A stretch of DNA of 64,000 nucleotides from Streptomyces roseifaciens (GTDB lineage: Bacteria > Actinomycetota > Actinomycetes > Streptomycetales > Streptomycetaceae), in contig NZ_LNBE01000004.1 of assembly GCF_001445655.1 (NCBI RefSeq), positions 3,049,218-3,113,217 of the forward strand. The letters run 5' to 3'. Each line of letters starts with the position of its first letter. Position 1 is the first letter of the stretch. This document shows positions 31,116 to 39,246 of this stretch, one piece after another. A program made the position numbers and the translations under genes. The notes beneath the pieces are model-generated. The model searched no databases, was not told the DNA's origin, and was given only the letters and a program-made list of their open reading frames with translations.

Positions 31116-32531
31116 ATGGCAAAGGCTCCCATTCTCACCCCCCAGGCGGACGACTTCCCGCGCTGGTACCAGGACTTGATCAACAAGGCCGAGCTGGCCG
31201 ACAACGGCCCGGTGCGCGGCACCATGGTCATCCGACCGTACGGGTACGGGCTCTGGGAGCGCATGCAGCAGGAGATGGACGCGCGCATCAAGGACGCGGG
31301 CGCCTCCAACGCGTACTTCCCCCTCTTCATCCCGCAGTCGTACCTGACCCGCGAGGCCGAGCACGTCGAGGGCTTCGCCCCCGAGCTCGCGGTCGTCACG
31401 CACGGCGGCGGCAAGGAGCTGGAGGAGCCGGTCGTCGTCCGGCCCACCTCCGAGACGATCATCAACGAGTACTTCTCCAAGTGGGTGCAGAGCTACCGCG
31501 ACCTGCCCCTGCTGATCAACCAGTGGGCCAACGTGGTCCGTTGGGAGATGCGCCCGCGCGTCTTCCTGCGCACGAGCGAGTTCCTCTGGCAGGAGGGCCA
31601 CACGGCGCACGCCACGTACGAGGACGCGCGCGACTACGCCGCCCGCATCCACCGCGACGTCTACTACGACTTCATGGTCAACGTCCTGGGCATCGACGTC
31701 GTCCTGGGCCGCAAGACGGCCAAGGAGCGCTTCGCGGGCGCGATCAACACCCTCACCCTCGAGGGCATGATGGGCGACGGCAAGGCGCTGCAGATGGGCA
31801 CCAGCCACGAGCTGGGCCAGAACTTCGCCAAGGCCTTCAACACCTCGTACCTGTCCAAGGACGGCCACCAGGAGCTGGTGTGGCAGACGTCCTGGGGCGT
31901 CTCCACCCGCATGGTGGGCGGTCTGATCATGTCGCACGGCGACGACAGCGGCCTGCGCGTGCCGCCGCGCCTGGCGCCGGTCCAGGCCGTCGTCCTCGCG
32001 ATCAAGGGCGACGACGCCGTCATCGCCAAGGTGCGCGAGATCGGCGACCAGCTGAAGGCCGCCGGGATCCGGGTGCAGGTCGACGACCGCACCGACACGC
32101 CGTTCGGCCGCCGCGCCGTGGACTGGGAGCTCAAGGGCGTCCCGGTGCGCATCGAGGTCGGCCCCCGCGACCTGGAGAACGGCACCGCGATGCTGGCCCG
32201 CCGCATCCCGGGCGGCAAGGAGCCGGTCCGTCTCGAGGAGCTCGTCGGGCTGCTGCCGAAGGTCCTCGAGGAGGACCAGGCGCTGCTGCTGAGTCAGTCG
32301 CGCGAGCGCCGCGAGGCCCGTACGACCGACGTGACGACGATCGAGGAAGCCGCCGAGGCCGCCGTGGCCGGCGGCTGGGCGCGGATCCGCTGGGCCGACC
32401 TGGGCCCGGAGGGCGAGGCCAAGCTGGCCGAGCAGGCCGTGTCCGTGCGCTGCCTGGTGGCCGAGGACGGCTCGGTGCCGGAGGCGGACGACGCCCCGGG
32501 CACGATCGCGATCGTGGCGCGCGCCTACTAG
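31116..32531 (+). CDS. proS: prolyl-tRNA synthetase, short archaeal/eukaryote-type (ProS type 3)
   Basis: Class II aminoacyl-tRNA synthetase of 471 aa, well short of the ~570-aa bacterial ProRS, and lacking the INS editing domain between motifs 2 and 3. Motif 2 includes RWEMRPRVFLRTSEFLWQEG. Motif 3 is GGLIMSHGDDSGLRVPPRLAP. The N-terminus (DFPRWYQDLINKAELADN, RPYGYGLWERMQ) and the terminal Tyr (IVARAY-end) are hallmarks of the archaeal-like class. Streptomyces normally also has a long bacterial ProRS elsewhere, so this may be a second copy; that cannot be checked here. It probably comes from a leaderless transcript. A TTCG-loop terminator follows. Confidence 0.92.
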   Translation: MAKAPILTPQADDFPRWYQDLINKAELADNGPVRGTMVIRPYGYGLWERMQQEMDARIKDAGASNAYFPLFIPQSYLTREAEHVEGFAPELAVVTHGGGKELEEPVVVRPTSETIINEYFSKWVQSYRDLPLLINQWANVVRWEMRPRVFLRTSEFLWQEGHTAHATYEDARDYAARIHRDVYYDFMVNVLGIDVVLGRKTAKERFAGAINTLTLEGMMGDGKALQMGTSHELGQNFAKAFNTSYLSKDGHQELVWQTSWGVSTRMVGGLIMSHGDDSGLRVPPRLAPVQAVVLAIKGDDAVIAKVREIGDQLKAAGIRVQVDDRTDTPFGRRAVDWELKGVPVRIEVGPRDLENGTAMLARRIPGGKEPVRLEELVGLLPKVLEEDQALLLSQSRERREARTTDVTTIEEAAEAAVAGGWARIRWADLGPEGEAKLAEQAVSVRCLVAEDGSVPEADDAPGTIAIVARAY

Positions 32532-32611
32532 GCACCGCGCCGGGGGCCTCGCCCCGTGCGGCACCGTGGGGGCGACGAGCCCTGCCGCGGTGCCGCCGTC
32601 GTTCACGCTCC

Positions 32612-32635
32612 GCGGGGCGCCTTCGGGCGCCCCGC
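32612..32635 (+). terminator. Hairpin terminator after proS
   Basis: A 10-bp stem GCGGGGCGCC / GGCGCCCCGC closed by TTCG (32622-32625), 80 nt after the proS stop. Between the stop and the hairpin lies one CCGCAYGGGGC-type core in inverted orientation (32551-32561). Confidence 0.75.
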
Positions 32636-32837
32636 TGTCCGTAGGGGCGCACGCCCCCCGGTGCGCGCTTACTGATGAGTCAGTACGTCCCGGGTTGCGA
32701 ACGGGTGCGCGGCTTCTCCATAGATCTGCGCACCCGCCCTCGTCAGGACGCATGAGCGTGAAACTGACTGGTACGTGCAAATTATTTGGGATGGCCCGGT
32801 ATCGGAACACCGGGCGGTCCCGGCTCGTTGTCACGAC
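32636..32837 (+). promoter_or_regulatory. Upstream region of the SprT-like gene with TACTGA/TCAGTA operator candidate
   Basis: Contains a 16-bp inverted repeat TACTGA-TGAG-TCAGTA (32670-32685), typical in size and symmetry of a TetR/MarR-class or similar dimer site. Further on is CCCGGT/ACCGGG symmetry near 32794. The segment has a local A+T-rich stretch (CAAATTATTTGGG, ~32777). TTGCGA (32695-32700) with CATAGA 18 nt downstream is a weak promoter candidate. No ribosome-binding site of note precedes GTG 32838. Confidence 0.4.
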
Positions 32838-33428
32838 GTGAGCACGACACCACCTGTTCTCGCCGCAGAGCTGGCGCAGGCGTGGGCCGACATTCAGCGG
32901 CACCACCCCGAGCTGCCGGATCTTGCCGCGCCCGAATCGCTGATCGGGGAGTCGTCGTCCGCATGCGGCGCCGAGCTCTCCTTCGAACGGCTGCTGCACG
33001 AGGCAGTGCACGGCATCGCGGCCGCCCGCGGTGTCCGTGACACCTCCCGCGCAGGCCGCTACCACAATCGCCGGTTCCTGGCGATCGCCGAGGAGCTCGG
33101 ACTCGACCACAGCGAGGATCCGCATCCCAGTAGCGGCTTCTCCCTGGTCGTGCTCAACCCGGAGGCGCGCAAGCGCTACCGCCCCACCATCGACAGACTG
33201 CAGCGCGCCCTCAAGGCGCACACGGTCGCCACCACCGCTGACACCTCGCGGACGTTCCGCGGGCCGGCGGCACGGCACGGCTCGTCCGGCGGCGGGGTAC
33301 GGGTCAAGGCGGTGTGCGACTGCGGCCGGAACGTGCGGGTCGTGCCCTCCGTGCTCGCCCAGGCGCCGATCATGTGCGGCGGCTGCGGGCAGCCCTTCCG
33401 GATCCCGGAGGCGGTCACGGTCGGCTGA
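32838..33428 (+). CDS. SprT-like zinc-metalloprotease-fold protein with C-terminal zinc ribbon
   Basis: Protein of 196 aa. Residues ~45-100 contain [15 protein letters not shown] followed by [17 protein letters not shown]. This is the HExxH-type helix (HEAVH) plus the RYHNRRF signature of the SprT-like family found in many actinobacterial, often mobile-element-borne, proteins. A third zinc ligand could be the His in YHN. The C-terminus has CDCGR...CGGCG, a zinc ribbon, separated by a disordered Ser/Gly/Arg linker. SprT/Spartan proteins cleave DNA-protein crosslinks in other organisms; that activity is only an analogy here. The start is GTG 32838. It lies between proS and rpsP. Confidence 0.8.
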   Translation: MSTTPPVLAAELAQAWADIQRHHPELPDLAAPESLIGESSSACGAELSFERLLHEAVHGIAAARGVRDTSRAGRYHNRRFLAIAEELGLDHSEDPHPSSGFSLVVLNPEARKRYRPTIDRLQRALKAHTVATTADTSRTFRGPAARHGSSGGGVRVKAVCDCGRNVRVVPSVLAQAPIMCGGCGQPFRIPEAVTVG

Positions 33429-33583
33429 CCTGGAGGGGTGTGGCACAATGGGACGCTGTACTCGACAGTCGCATAGGACCCCTCTCTCCTCCGGCTGGCG
33501 CGTCCATCGGGCATCCGAGTACCGCAACCCCACGTGGCATCTCGTTGTGCCCAACCACGTCAAGACCAGGAGACACCACTCCC

Positions 33584-34018
33584 GTGGCAGTCAAGATCAA
33601 GCTGAAGCGTCTGGGCAAGATCCGTTCGCCTCACTACCGCATCGTCATCGCCGACTCCCGTACCCGCCGTGACGGCCGGGCCATCGAGGAGATCGGTCTG
33701 TACCACCCGGTGCAGAACCCCTCGCGCATCGAGGTCGACTCCGAGCGTGTCCAGTACTGGCTGGGTGTCGGCGCGCAGCCGACCGAGCCCGTCATGGCCA
33801 TCCTCAAGGTCACCGGCGACTGGCAGAAGTTCAAGGGCCTGCCGGCCCCGGCCCCGATGCTCGTCGCCGAGCCGAAGAAGGACCACAGCGGTCTCTTCGA
33901 CGCCGTCGTGAGCGCCGCGGGCGAGGCGAAGGGTGAGGCCATCACCCCGAAGGCGAAGAAGTCGGAGAAGAAGGACGAGGCCGCTGAGGCCGAGTCCGCT
34001 GAGTCGACCGAGGCCTGA
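33584..34018 (+). CDS. rpsP: 30S ribosomal protein S16
   Basis: Small-subunit assembly protein. It starts [19 protein letters not shown], with [21 protein letters not shown] and [15 protein letters not shown] as S16 signatures. The 144-aa length includes an actinobacterial C-terminal extension of ~60 residues that ends Lys/Glu/Ala-rich and is probably disordered. GTG 33584 has AGGAG about 11 nt upstream. The khpA gene starts 2 nt after its stop, so they are cotranscribed. rpsP-khpA-rimM-trmD-rplS is the conserved order. Confidence 0.97.
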   Translation: MAVKIKLKRLGKIRSPHYRIVIADSRTRRDGRAIEEIGLYHPVQNPSRIEVDSERVQYWLGVGAQPTEPVMAILKVTGDWQKFKGLPAPAPMLVAEPKKDHSGLFDAVVSAAGEAKGEAITPKAKKSEKKDEAAEAESAESTEA

Positions 34019-34020
34019 GG

Positions 34021-34260
34021 ATGCTCGAGGAGGCCCTTGAGCACCTCGTGAAGGGCATCGTCGACAACCCCGACGAGGTGCAGGTCGCTTCGCGCAACCT
34101 GCGCCGTGGGCGCGTGCTGGAGGTCCGGGTTCACCCGGACGACCTCGGCAAGGTGATCGGCCGCAACGGCCGCACCGCTCGTGCCCTGCGCACCGTCGTG
34201 GGCGCCATCGGCGGCCGTGGCATCCGCGTCGACCTCGTCGACGTGGATCAGGTCCGCTGA
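34021..34260 (+). CDS. khpA: KH-domain RNA-binding protein KhpA
   Basis: Small RNA chaperone-like protein (79 aa) consisting of one KH domain, with the GxxG loop in VIGRNGRTARALRT. The family binds RNA and in Firmicutes pairs with KhpB; its role in Streptomyces is not established. The ATG is 2 nt after the rpsP stop. A strong hairpin follows, so part of the transcription of this ribosomal unit may end here before rimM. Confidence 0.93.
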   Translation: MLEEALEHLVKGIVDNPDEVQVASRNLRRGRVLEVRVHPDDLGKVIGRNGRTARALRTVVGAIGGRGIRVDLVDVDQVR

Positions 34261-34280
34261 GAAGCGGTTGAGCACCGGCA

Positions 34281-34314
34281 CGGGCCGGGAAGGGCTTGGG
34301 CCCTTCCCGGCCCG
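34281..34314 (+). terminator. Internal hairpin between khpA and rimM
   Basis: A 15-bp perfect stem: CGGGCCGGGAAGGGC (34281-34295), TTGG loop, GCCCTTCCCGGCCCG (34300-34314), followed by TTGTCG. It begins 20 nt after the khpA stop and ends 30 nt before rimM. It splits rpsP-khpA from rimM-trmD and probably lowers downstream expression relative to S16. Confidence 0.75.
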
Positions 34315-34344
34315 TTGTCGCGTACGGAGAGCAGAGAAGGAAAC

Positions 34345-34986
34345 ATGCAGCTCGTAGTCGGCAGGATCGGCCGCGCCCACGGCATCCGGGGCGAGGTCAC
34401 GGTTGAGGTGCGCACGGACGAGCCCGAGCTCCGGCTCGGCCCCGGCGCCGTCCTGGGCACGGACCCCGCCGCCGCGGGGCCGCTGACCATCGAGTCCGGC
34501 CGCGTGCACAGCGGGCGGCTCCTGCTGCGCTTCGCGGGCGTGGGCGACCGCACTGCCGCGGAGGCGCTCCGTAACATCCTCCTCATCGCCGAGGTGGACC
34601 CGGAGGAGACCCCGGAGGACCCCGAGGAGTTCTACGACCACCAGCTGATGGACCTGGAGGTCGTCACGGTCGACGGCACCGTCATCGGCCGGATCACCGA
34701 GATCTCCCACCTGCCCTCGCAGGACCTCTTCATCGTGGAGCGGCCCGACGGGGCCGAGGTGATGATCCCCTTCGTCTCCGAGATCGTCACGGAGATCGAC
34801 CTCGACGAGCAGCGCGCCGTCATCGATCCGCCGCGTGGCCTCATCGACGCCGACGAGGCGGAGATCGCTTCGTCGCGTGAGGCGGAGCATGAGGCGGGGC
34901 AGGGCTCCCCGGCCGGTTCCGCGGACGGCTCCGTGAACGGCGGCGGGAACGGCAGCGGGACCGGCTCCGAGCGGGGCGACGCCTGA
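34345..34986 (+). CDS. rimM: ribosome maturation factor RimM
   Basis: 16S rRNA processing factor that binds S19 and helps mature the 30S head. The N-terminal RimM domain is [21 protein letters not shown]. The PRC-barrel half includes [13 protein letters not shown] and the [14 protein letters not shown] stretch. After ~170 residues there is an extra Gly/Ser/Asn/Glu-rich tail of about 40 residues, so the protein (213 aa) is longer than E. coli RimM. ATG 34345 has GAAGGAAA just upstream. Its stop shares one base with the trmD ATG, so the two are translationally coupled. Confidence 0.95.
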   Translation: MQLVVGRIGRAHGIRGEVTVEVRTDEPELRLGPGAVLGTDPAAAGPLTIESGRVHSGRLLLRFAGVGDRTAAEALRNILLIAEVDPEETPEDPEEFYDHQLMDLEVVTVDGTVIGRITEISHLPSQDLFIVERPDGAEVMIPFVSEIVTEIDLDEQRAVIDPPRGLIDADEAEIASSREAEHEAGQGSPAGSADGSVNGGGNGSGTGSERGDA

Positions 34987-35795
34987 TGCGCCTCGACGTC
35001 GTCACGATCTTCCCCGAGTACCTCGAGCCGCTGAACGTCTCGCTCGTCGGCAAGGCGCGGGCACGGGGCCAGCTCGACGTCCGCGTGCACGACCTGCGCG
35101 CGTGGGCGCACGACAAGCACAACACCGTCGACGACACCCCCTACGGCGGCGGCCCCGGCATGGTCATGAAGCCGGAGCCCTGGGGCGAGGCCCTCGACTC
35201 GATCATCGAGTCGGGCGAGGGGCGGCCCGTGATCGTCGTCCCGACGCCCAGCGGCCGGCCCTTCACCCAGGAGCTCGCGGTCGAGCTCTCCGAGAAGCCG
35301 TGGCTGGTCTTCACCCCCGCCCGCTACGAGGGCATCGACCGCCGGGTCATCGAGGAGTACGGCGACCGCGTCGACGTCCGCGAGGTGTCCATCGGCGACT
35401 ACGTGCTGGCCGGCGGCGAGGCCCCCGTCCTCGTCATGGTCGAGGCCATCGCCCGGCTGCTCCCCGGCGTGCTCGGCAACGCCGAGTCGCACCGCGACGA
35501 CTCCTTCGCCCCGGGCGCCATGGCCGACCTCCTCGAGGGCCCCGTCTACACCAAGCCCCCGGAGTGGCGCGGCCGCGGCATCCCCGACGTCCTGCTCAGC
35601 GGCCACCACGGCAAGATCGCCCGGTGGCGCCGCGACGAGGCGTTCCGGCGCACGGTGCGCAACCGCCCCGATCTGATCGAGCGCGCGGACCCCGCCGCCT
35701 TCGACAAGAAGGACCGCGAGATCCTCTCGATCCTGGGCTGGGGCCCCGGCCCCGACGGCCGATTTGGGCGAGTGGCCCCGGACGTGGAAGAATAA
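34986..35795 (+). CDS. trmD: tRNA (guanine37-N1)-methyltransferase TrmD
   Basis: SPOUT-class methyltransferase that makes m1G37 to prevent frameshifting. It starts [16 protein letters not shown]. Its knot residues include DDTPYGGGPGMVMKPEP (N-terminal), FTPARYEGIDRRVIEEY and IGDYVLAGGEAPVLVM. The C-terminal domain includes SGHHGKIARWRR. The length of 269 aa is typical. It is coupled to rimM by a TGATG-type overlap. rplS follows after 130 bp with its own ribosome-binding site. Confidence 0.97.
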   Translation: MRLDVVTIFPEYLEPLNVSLVGKARARGQLDVRVHDLRAWAHDKHNTVDDTPYGGGPGMVMKPEPWGEALDSIIESGEGRPVIVVPTPSGRPFTQELAVELSEKPWLVFTPARYEGIDRRVIEEYGDRVDVREVSIGDYVLAGGEAPVLVMVEAIARLLPGVLGNAESHRDDSFAPGAMADLLEGPVYTKPPEWRGRGIPDVLLSGHHGKIARWRRDEAFRRTVRNRPDLIERADPAAFDKKDREILSILGWGPGPDGRFGRVAPDVEE

Positions 35796-35925
35796 GCCGT
35801 TGCCCTGCGCCCGGCGTGCGCCCCTGCCACAGGGGGAACGACGCTCGCCCGGTGTTCCGGCACCATCCCCACTTCAGTACGAATTCCGCTGATGACCTGT
35901 GGCATCGGCGAGGAAGCAGACGAAT

Positions 35926-36276
35926 ATGTCCTCCCTGCTCGACAACGTCAACGCCGCGTCGCTGCGCACCGACGTCCCGGCCTTCCGCCCCGGCGACACC
36001 GTGAACGTCCACGTCCGCGTCATCGAGGGCAACCGCTCGCGTATCCAGCAGTTCAAGGGTGTCGTCATCCGCCGCCAGGGCGCGGGCATCAGCGAGACCT
36101 TCACGGTCCGCAAGGTCTCGTTCTCCGTCGGCGTCGAGCGCACCTTCCCGGTGCACAGCCCGATCTTCGAGAAGGTCGAGCTCGTCACCCGCGGTGACGT
36201 CCGTCGCGCCAAGCTGTACTACCTCCGTGAGCTCCGTGGCAAGGCCGCGAAGATCAAGGAGAAGCGCGACAACTGA
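35926..36276 (+). CDS. rplS: 50S ribosomal protein L19
   Basis: Ribosomal protein at the 30S/50S interface, 116 aa. Signatures are [32 protein letters not shown] and [31 protein letters not shown] 35926 has GAGGAAG about 10 nt upstream; the in-frame ATG at 35899 is less likely. Directly after it comes the signal peptidase cluster. No terminator is seen in the 45-nt gap, but a hairpin lies inside the sipW start region. Confidence 0.96.
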   Translation: MSSLLDNVNAASLRTDVPAFRPGDTVNVHVRVIEGNRSRIQQFKGVVIRRQGAGISETFTVRKVSFSVGVERTFPVHSPIFEKVELVTRGDVRRAKLYYLRELRGKAAKIKEKRDN

Positions 36277-36306
36277 GCTTCCGTCCGGCGTCCGTGCCTG
36301 GCCGGA

Positions 36307-36399
36307 TAGGCTTTCGGCTCGATGGACACCGACGTACAGCTTTCGGAGCGCGACCGCTCTCCCCGCCCTGCAGAGGGCGCGGAGCAGGGGTCGCGCTCC
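36307..36399 (+). promoter_or_regulatory. Leaderless promoter candidate and hairpin at the sipW start
   Basis: TAGGCT (36307-36312) ends 9 nt before ATG 36322 and there is no Shine-Dalgarno sequence, suggesting leaderless initiation of the sip operon. Within the first codons, GGAGCGCGACC (36345-36355) pairs perfectly with GGTCGCGCTCC (36389-36399). It could terminate read-through from rplS or influence translation of sipW. Confidence 0.45.
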
Positions 36400-37167
36400 T
36401 CGCGTTTTCCCGCCTCCCCGGCCGCCTGGGCCAAGGCCGCCCGGGCGTGGCTGCGGGGCGGTGGCCCGCTGCGCCGTGCGGGGGTGCTGCTGACGCTCTG
36501 CCTGGTCTTCCTGCTGCTGCTCAGCAGCTACGTGGTGCAGCCCTTCCTGATCCCCAGCGGGTCGATGGAGAACACGCTCCGGGTGGGCGACCGGGTGCTC
36601 GTCAACAAGCTCGCCTACGGCTTCGGGGACAAGCCGGAGCGGGGCGACGTGGTGGTCTTCGACGGCACCGACTCCTTCCTCCACGATGTGCCGGCGGAGA
36701 ACCCGGCGGCGGCGCTGATCCGCAAGGGGGCCTCGTCCGTCGGCCTCATGGGGCCCGCGGCGACCGTCTACATCAAGCGCGTGGTGGGTATCGGGGGCGA
36801 CAGGGTCACCTGCTGCGACGCGCGCGGCCGGCTGCAGATCAACGGATACCCGGTGGACGAGGGCTTCCTCTACCCGGGCGACGCGCCTTCACGCGCGCCG
36901 TTCGACGTCGTGGTCCCCGAGGGCAAGCTGTGGGTGATGGGCGACCACCGGGGCGACTCCCGCGACTCCCGTGACCACCTGGGGGAGCCCGGCGGTGGCA
37001 TGGTGCCAGTGAGCAGGGTTGTCGGGCGGGCCGACTGGATCGGCTGGCCGTTCGGGCGGATGACCGAACTGAAGCGTCCCGAGGTCTACGCGCGCGTGCC
37101 GGACGCCGACGCCTCCGCCGGGCACACGGAGAAGCCCGCCGGACGGAGCGGGAGGCCGGGTGGGTAG
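36322..37167 (+). CDS. sipW: type I signal peptidase (SipW)
   Basis: Membrane serine protease of 281 aa that removes signal peptides of exported proteins. One N-terminal transmembrane helix (~52-72, LTLCLVFLLLLSSYVV) is followed by the catalytic Ser in IPSGSMENT. The catalytic Lys is in YIKRVVGIGGD. The box-E signature is GDHRGDSRDSRDH. First of four tandem sip genes; in S. lividans and S. coelicolor these are called sipW, X, Y, Z, and the names follow that order. It overlaps sipX by 8 nt. Start from a probable leaderless mRNA. Confidence 0.93.
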   Translation: MDTDVQLSERDRSPRPAEGAEQGSRSSRFPASPAAWAKAARAWLRGGGPLRRAGVLLTLCLVFLLLLSSYVVQPFLIPSGSMENTLRVGDRVLVNKLAYGFGDKPERGDVVVFDGTDSFLHDVPAENPAAALIRKGASSVGLMGPAATVYIKRVVGIGGDRVTCCDARGRLQINGYPVDEGFLYPGDAPSRAPFDVVVPEGKLWVMGDHRGDSRDSRDHLGEPGGGMVPVSRVVGRADWIGWPFGRMTELKRPEVYARVPDADASAGHTEKPAGRSGRPGG

Positions 37168-38194
37168 CAGGGGGCGCACGCTGCCGGGCCCCGCGGGCCC
37201 GGCGGATGCGGGGGCACTGGGGGCGGGACCGGCCACGGGGGGCCGCGCCGCGCGGCGGAAGGCGGCGCGGCGGGTCAAACGGCGCCGGCGCCGTTCCGCG
37301 GTCAAGGAGGTGCCGATCCTCATAGCGGTGGCGCTCCTGATCGCCTTGGTGTTCAAGACGTTCCTGGTGCAGGCGTTCGTCATCCCTTCCGGCTCCATGG
37401 AGCAGACCATCCGGATCGGCGACCGCGTCCTGGTGGACAAGCTGACCCCCTGGTTCGGCTCCCGGCCCCAGCGCGGTGACGTCATCGTCTTCAGGGACCC
37501 CGGCGGCTGGCTGGACGGGGAGCAGCTGACGACCGGGCCCGACCCGGTGGGCGTCAAACAAGCCAAACAGCTGCTGACTTTCATCGGCCTGCTTCCGTCC
37601 GCGAACGAGCAGGATCTGATCAAGCGTGTGATCGGTGTCGGCGGTGACACGGTCAAGTGCTGCGACGCGAACGGCAAAATCACGGTCAACGGAACGCCGC
37701 TCGACGAGCCCTACCTGCACCCCGACAACGCCCCCTCGAAGCTCGACTTCACGGTGCGGGTGCCTCAGGGCCGCTACTTCGTGATGGGTGACCACCGTTC
37801 CAACTCGGCTGATTCCCGCTTCCACCTGGACGATCCCGGGCAGGGCACCGTGCCGCAGGAGCTGGTCGTCGGCCGTGCGGTCGTGATCGCTTGGCCGCTG
37901 GGCCACTGGCGACAGCTGTCCGAAAGAGACACTTTCGCAACGGTCGATGACGCGCCGCCGGCGGAGGCGCGAGCACGCGGTCCGGCGCATAGTGTGTCCC
38001 TCATGGATCAGCAAGGATTGATCCAACTCCCGACCCCTGCGGAACTCCCGCTCGTTATGGGAGTGGTGGGCCTGCGTCGTGTGTACGGCGGCCTGCAGCG
38101 TGGAGAGCGGAGCGAGAGGAGTGGATGTGGGGGACTTGGCGGTCGGCGCACGGTCCGGTCACGAAGAGCCCGAGAAGCGGCCCGGGGAGGCTGA
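37160..38194 (+). CDS. sipX: type I signal peptidase (SipX)
   Basis: Second tandem signal peptidase, 344 aa. A basic Arg/Lys-rich N-terminus (~33-46) precedes the membrane helix (VPILIAVALLIALVFKTFLV). Catalytic Ser is in IPSGSMEQT, catalytic Lys in LIKRVIGVGGD, and box E is GDHRSNSADSRFH. About 80 residues extend beyond the protease core; they include LIQLPTPAELPLVMGVVGL and end in Arg-rich sequence that overlaps the start of sipY by 68 nt. GTG 37160 overlaps the sipW stop. Confidence 0.92.
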   Translation: MGSRGRTLPGPAGPADAGALGAGPATGGRAARRKAARRVKRRRRRSAVKEVPILIAVALLIALVFKTFLVQAFVIPSGSMEQTIRIGDRVLVDKLTPWFGSRPQRGDVIVFRDPGGWLDGEQLTTGPDPVGVKQAKQLLTFIGLLPSANEQDLIKRVIGVGGDTVKCCDANGKITVNGTPLDEPYLHPDNAPSKLDFTVRVPQGRYFVMGDHRSNSADSRFHLDDPGQGTVPQELVVGRAVVIAWPLGHWRQLSERDTFATVDDAPPAEARARGPAHSVSLMDQQGLIQLPTPAELPLVMGVVGLRRVYGGLQRGERSERSGCGGLGGRRTVRSRRAREAARGG

Positions 38195-39134
38195 CGGGTC
38201 GCCAGGGGCGGGCGTGCCGGCGGAGGCCATGTCCCAGGCATCCCAGGAGGCTGCGGGCGGACCGGCGCGGACGGACGGCGAAGACGTGAGCCCGGAAGCG
38301 GACGGAGAGGGCCCGCGCGGTGCGGCACCCAAGAAGCAGCGGTCCTTCTGGAAAGAGCTGCCGATACTGATCGGCATCGCCCTGGTCCTCGCGCTGTTGA
38401 TCAAGACGTTTCTGGTGCAGGCGTTCTCGATCCCGTCGGACTCGATGCAGAACACTCTCCAGCGCGGTGACCGCGTGCTGGTGGACAAGCTCACCCCCTG
38501 GTTCGGCGCCGAGCCCGACCGCGGCGAGGTGGTGGTCTTCCACGACCCGGACAACTGGCTCGGGGACGAGGCCCAGACGCCCCAGCCCGGCCCGCTGGGC
38601 GGCGGCGTGCAGAAGGTCCTCAGCTTCATCGGCCTCATGCCCTCGGCCGAGGAGAAGGACCTCATCAAGCGGGTCATCGCGGTCGGCGGGGACACCGTGG
38701 AGTGCCAGAAGGGCGGCCCGGTCAAGGTCAACGGCAAGGCGCTGTCGGAGAAGGACTATCTCTTCCCCGACAACACCCCGTGCGACGACCAGCCCTTCGG
38801 CCCGATCAAGGTGCCCAAGGGCAAGCTCTGGGTGATGGGCGACCACCGCCAGAACTCCCTGGACTCGCGCTACCACCCGAACCAGGACCACGGCTTCGTC
38901 CCCGTGTCCGAGGTCGTGGGCCGCGCTTTCGTGGTCGCCTGGCCGATCAACCGCTGGTCCTTCCTCGGCGTTCCCGGCACCTTCGACCAGCCGGGGCTGA
39001 ACGCCGCTGCCGCGGCCGCGCCCTCCGCGCTCGGTCTCGCCGGAGCGGTGCCGCTCGTCCTGTGGCGCCGGCGCAGGCTCACCGCGCGAAGCGGCACCGA
39101 GGGGCTCACCCTCCGGAGCGCCCCCAGGGACTGA
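38127..39134 (+). CDS. sipY: type I signal peptidase (SipY)
   Basis: Third tandem signal peptidase, 335 aa. A ~75-residue hydrophilic cytoplasmic N-terminus precedes the helix (LPILIGIALVLALLIKTFLV). Catalytic Ser is in IPSDSMQNT, Lys in LIKRVIAVGGD, and box E is GDHRQNSLDSRYH. A second, C-terminal hydrophobic segment (SALGLAGAVPLVLW) is followed by RRRR, so both ends are probably cytoplasmic, as for S. lividans SipY, regarded as the major enzyme. GTG 38127 has AGAGGAG 5 nt upstream; it begins inside sipX. Confidence 0.93.
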   Translation: MGDLAVGARSGHEEPEKRPGEADGSPGAGVPAEAMSQASQEAAGGPARTDGEDVSPEADGEGPRGAAPKKQRSFWKELPILIGIALVLALLIKTFLVQAFSIPSDSMQNTLQRGDRVLVDKLTPWFGAEPDRGEVVVFHDPDNWLGDEAQTPQPGPLGGGVQKVLSFIGLMPSAEEKDLIKRVIAVGGDTVECQKGGPVKVNGKALSEKDYLFPDNTPCDDQPFGPIKVPKGKLWVMGDHRQNSLDSRYHPNQDHGFVPVSEVVGRAFVVAWPINRWSFLGVPGTFDQPGLNAAAAAAPSALGLAGAVPLVLWRRRRLTARSGTEGLTLRSAPRD

Positions 39135-39246
39135 CCGGCAGAGCCTCCCGAAGGGCTGACTCGCCTGCATACCGCCCGGTAGTGTGCGGTTCCCGTGCCC
39201 CCGGGCATGCGGAGTCCGATCTTCTACGCGGGGCGGGAGCACTGGG

